Assembly (NCBI GenBank): GCA_034005525.1
Contig: JAVEUP010000014.1
Span: 8,931 to 72,930 of the forward strand
Source: PWXP01 sp034005525
GTDB taxonomy: Bacteria; Planctomycetota; Planctomycetia; Pirellulales; Thermoguttaceae
DNA length: 64,000 bases
Reading direction: 5' to 3'
The notes beneath the pieces were generated by a model, which was not told the DNA's origin, searched no databases, and saw only the letters and a list, made by a program, of their open reading frames with translations. Shown here piece after piece: positions 62,906 to 64,000 of this stretch (position 1 is the first letter of the stretch; each line of letters starts with the position of its first letter). A program made the translations under genes and the position numbers.

Positions 62906-64000
62906 TTATGGTTCGTCGAGTTGTTTCAGCAGGGCCTCGTATCGCGGCAAGCGTGCTGCGTAATAAGCCGCCCACTTGCGCCGCGGGCGCGTGCTTTCGG
63001 CAAGGGCAATCCACCGACGTGCGGCCTGGGGGAGCCCGTCGAGCAGACCGACGCCCCAGCCGGCCAACATGGCGGCGCCCAGCGGCGCGCCTTCGGGCCG
63101 CGCCACGCGACGGAGCGGCGTTTGCAGGGCATCGGCCTTGACGGCATTCCAAAGTGCGCTCCGCTCGCCGCCGCCGGTCACGCGCAGCTCCTTCACACCT
63201 GCGCCACCGTACAGGGCTTGCAGCCGGCCCTGGTAGACGGCGTATTCCAGCGCCACGCCTTCAAGCACGGCGCGGTAGAGGTGTGGCGCGCCGTGGTCCC
63301 ACGTCAGGCCGACCCACGCGCCGCGCAACCGCGGCTGCGCGGGCGAAACGCGTCCGCCCAGGTGCGGCACGAACAACGGCAGATCGGGGGTCGGCGGAAC
63401 GGCCGAAGCCAGCCGGTCCAGGGCGTCCAAGTCGAGGCCCCGGCCCGGACGCCCGGCGCCTGCCAACTCGCGGCAGAACCACTGAAGATTCATCCCACCG
63501 CCGTTGATATACGCATAGGGATGCCACAGCCCGGGTACGGCCGACTGCCCGCAGGAGAGCACCCGCCGCTCCACGTCGGGCTGGAAGGAGGCCGTGGTGG
63601 CCGCGAACACGGAAGCCGTTCCAGCCGCGTCCACGCCGATCCCTTCGCGCACGGCGCCGCAACTGAGGAAGCTGGCCGCAGTGTCGCCGCAGCCGGCCAC
63701 CAGCGGCACGCCGGCCCGCAACCCGCATCGCCGGGCAGCGCTTGCCGTCAGTTCTCCGACCACCGACTCGGGCCGGACAATCGCCGGGAGTTTCTCGGGG
63801 TCGACGTGGAACCGGCGGCACAGGCCGTCATCCCAGCGGCAGGCGGCGTTGTCGGCAAAGCCGGAGAAGTGCAGGTACGTGGCATCGAGGTATGCGCGAC
63901 TCCCGTCAAGTCCGCACAGGCGCATCGCGGCATATCCGCCCGGCTGGACGAAGGCGGCGATGCTGCGGTACTGCCGCTTGCGCTGATGCATCCACCAGAG
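62906..64000 (-). CDS. FGGY-family carbohydrate kinase, 5' part beyond the window
   Basis: The reading frame is open to the right edge, so the N-terminal part of the kinase is missing. Visible are the end of the first FGGY domain (PESVVGELTASAARRCGL, PLVAGCGDTAASFLSCGAV) and the second domain with the nucleotide site: VGLTWDHGAPHLYRAVLEG, ELRVTGGGERSALWN and GAPLGAAMLAGWGVG. The family phosphorylates sugars such as xylulose, fuculose or rhamnulose. It ends 21 bp upstream of the AroE-like gene, so they are co-transcribed. The substrate cannot be deduced from this part. Confidence 0.87.
   Translation of the reverse strand, partial: LWWMHQRKRQYRSIAAFVQPGGYAAMRLCGLDGSRAYLDATYLHFSGFADNAACRWDDGLCRRFHVDPEKLPAIVRPESVVGELTASAARRCGLRAGVPLVAGCGDTAASFLSCGAVREGIGVDAAGTASVFAATTASFQPDVERRVLSCGQSAVPGLWHPYAYINGGGMNLQWFCRELAGAGRPGRGLDLDALDRLASAVPPTPDLPLFVPHLGGRVSPAQPRLRGAWVGLTWDHGAPHLYRAVLEGVALEYAVYQGRLQALYGGAGVKELRVTGGGERSALWNAVKADALQTPLRRVARPEGAPLGAAMLAGWGVGLLDGLPQAARRWIALAESTRPRRKWAAYYAARLPRYEALLKQLDEP

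Overview
This window is high-GC bacterial DNA from a planctomycete-like chromosome, probably Pirellulales or a relative. The evidence is content and style: tandem DUF1080 proteins, a MoxR/DUF58/vWA operon, a secreted PQQ-type propeller, a standalone condensation-domain acyltransferase, GTG starts and several families of short palindromic intergenic repeats. No rRNA or tRNA gene was seen. Both ends cut genes: a PL10 pectate lyase on the left and an FGGY sugar kinase on the right. A 10-N gap at 14056-14065 abuts an Illumina adapter remnant, so this is a draft assembly.

Layout. 1-2.6 kb: polysaccharide degradation (pectate lyase, double DUF1080). 2.7-6.1 kb: two exported proteins on the minus strand, one very repetitive. 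6.7-13.1 kb: MoxR ATPase, DUF58 and two vWA membrane proteins. 13.1-15.0 kb: a three-gene HipBST-type toxin-antitoxin module with three evenly spaced operators; its kinase gene is broken by the gap. 15.2-17.5 kb: PadR regulator, aquaglyceroporin and CobW GTPase operon. 17.6-18.8 kb: a TacA/TacT-like module and a decayed PIN gene. 18.8-25.2 kb: uvrB, a condensation-domain protein, a pRiA4b ORF-3-like protein, a second decayed PIN module and a membrane protein. 25.6-33.0 kb: KamA, two ATP-grasp ligases, a DUF486 protein, a GNAT-deacetylase fusion and a GNAT, interrupted by a CopG/PIN module. 32.9-36.9 kb: Ca2+ P-type ATPase and CorA.

37.06-45.29 kb is an integrated element of about 8.2 kb bounded by a 16-bp direct repeat. 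It carries a tyrosine integrase, a primase/DUF3987 protein, two excisionase-like HTH proteins and a set of small proteins. The attachment core lies inside the integrase reading frame and inside the end of the flanking MFS gene, in the same frame, so integration exchanges their C-terminal tails. At the right end the element has six copies of a 22-bp direct repeat every 61-62 bp, and every spacer folds into a different hairpin. It is not a CRISPR and I do not recognise it.

45-64 kb is chromosomal: MFS transporter, CsrA, a convergent NtrC-type regulator and hybrid histidine kinase, PP2C phosphatase, exported DJ-1/PfpI protein, MetK, a C-terminal processing protease, PQQ-propeller protein, cupin-type glucose-6-phosphate isomerase, an AroE-like dehydrogenase and an FGGY kinase.

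At least five short repeat families (called A-E here) are dispersed between genes. One copy is nested in another, one lies in frame inside an ATP-grasp gene, and two supply stop codons. The main candidates for something undescribed are the hairpin array with the tail-swapping integrase, and the KamA/ATP-grasp/acetyltransferase-deacetylase cluster.
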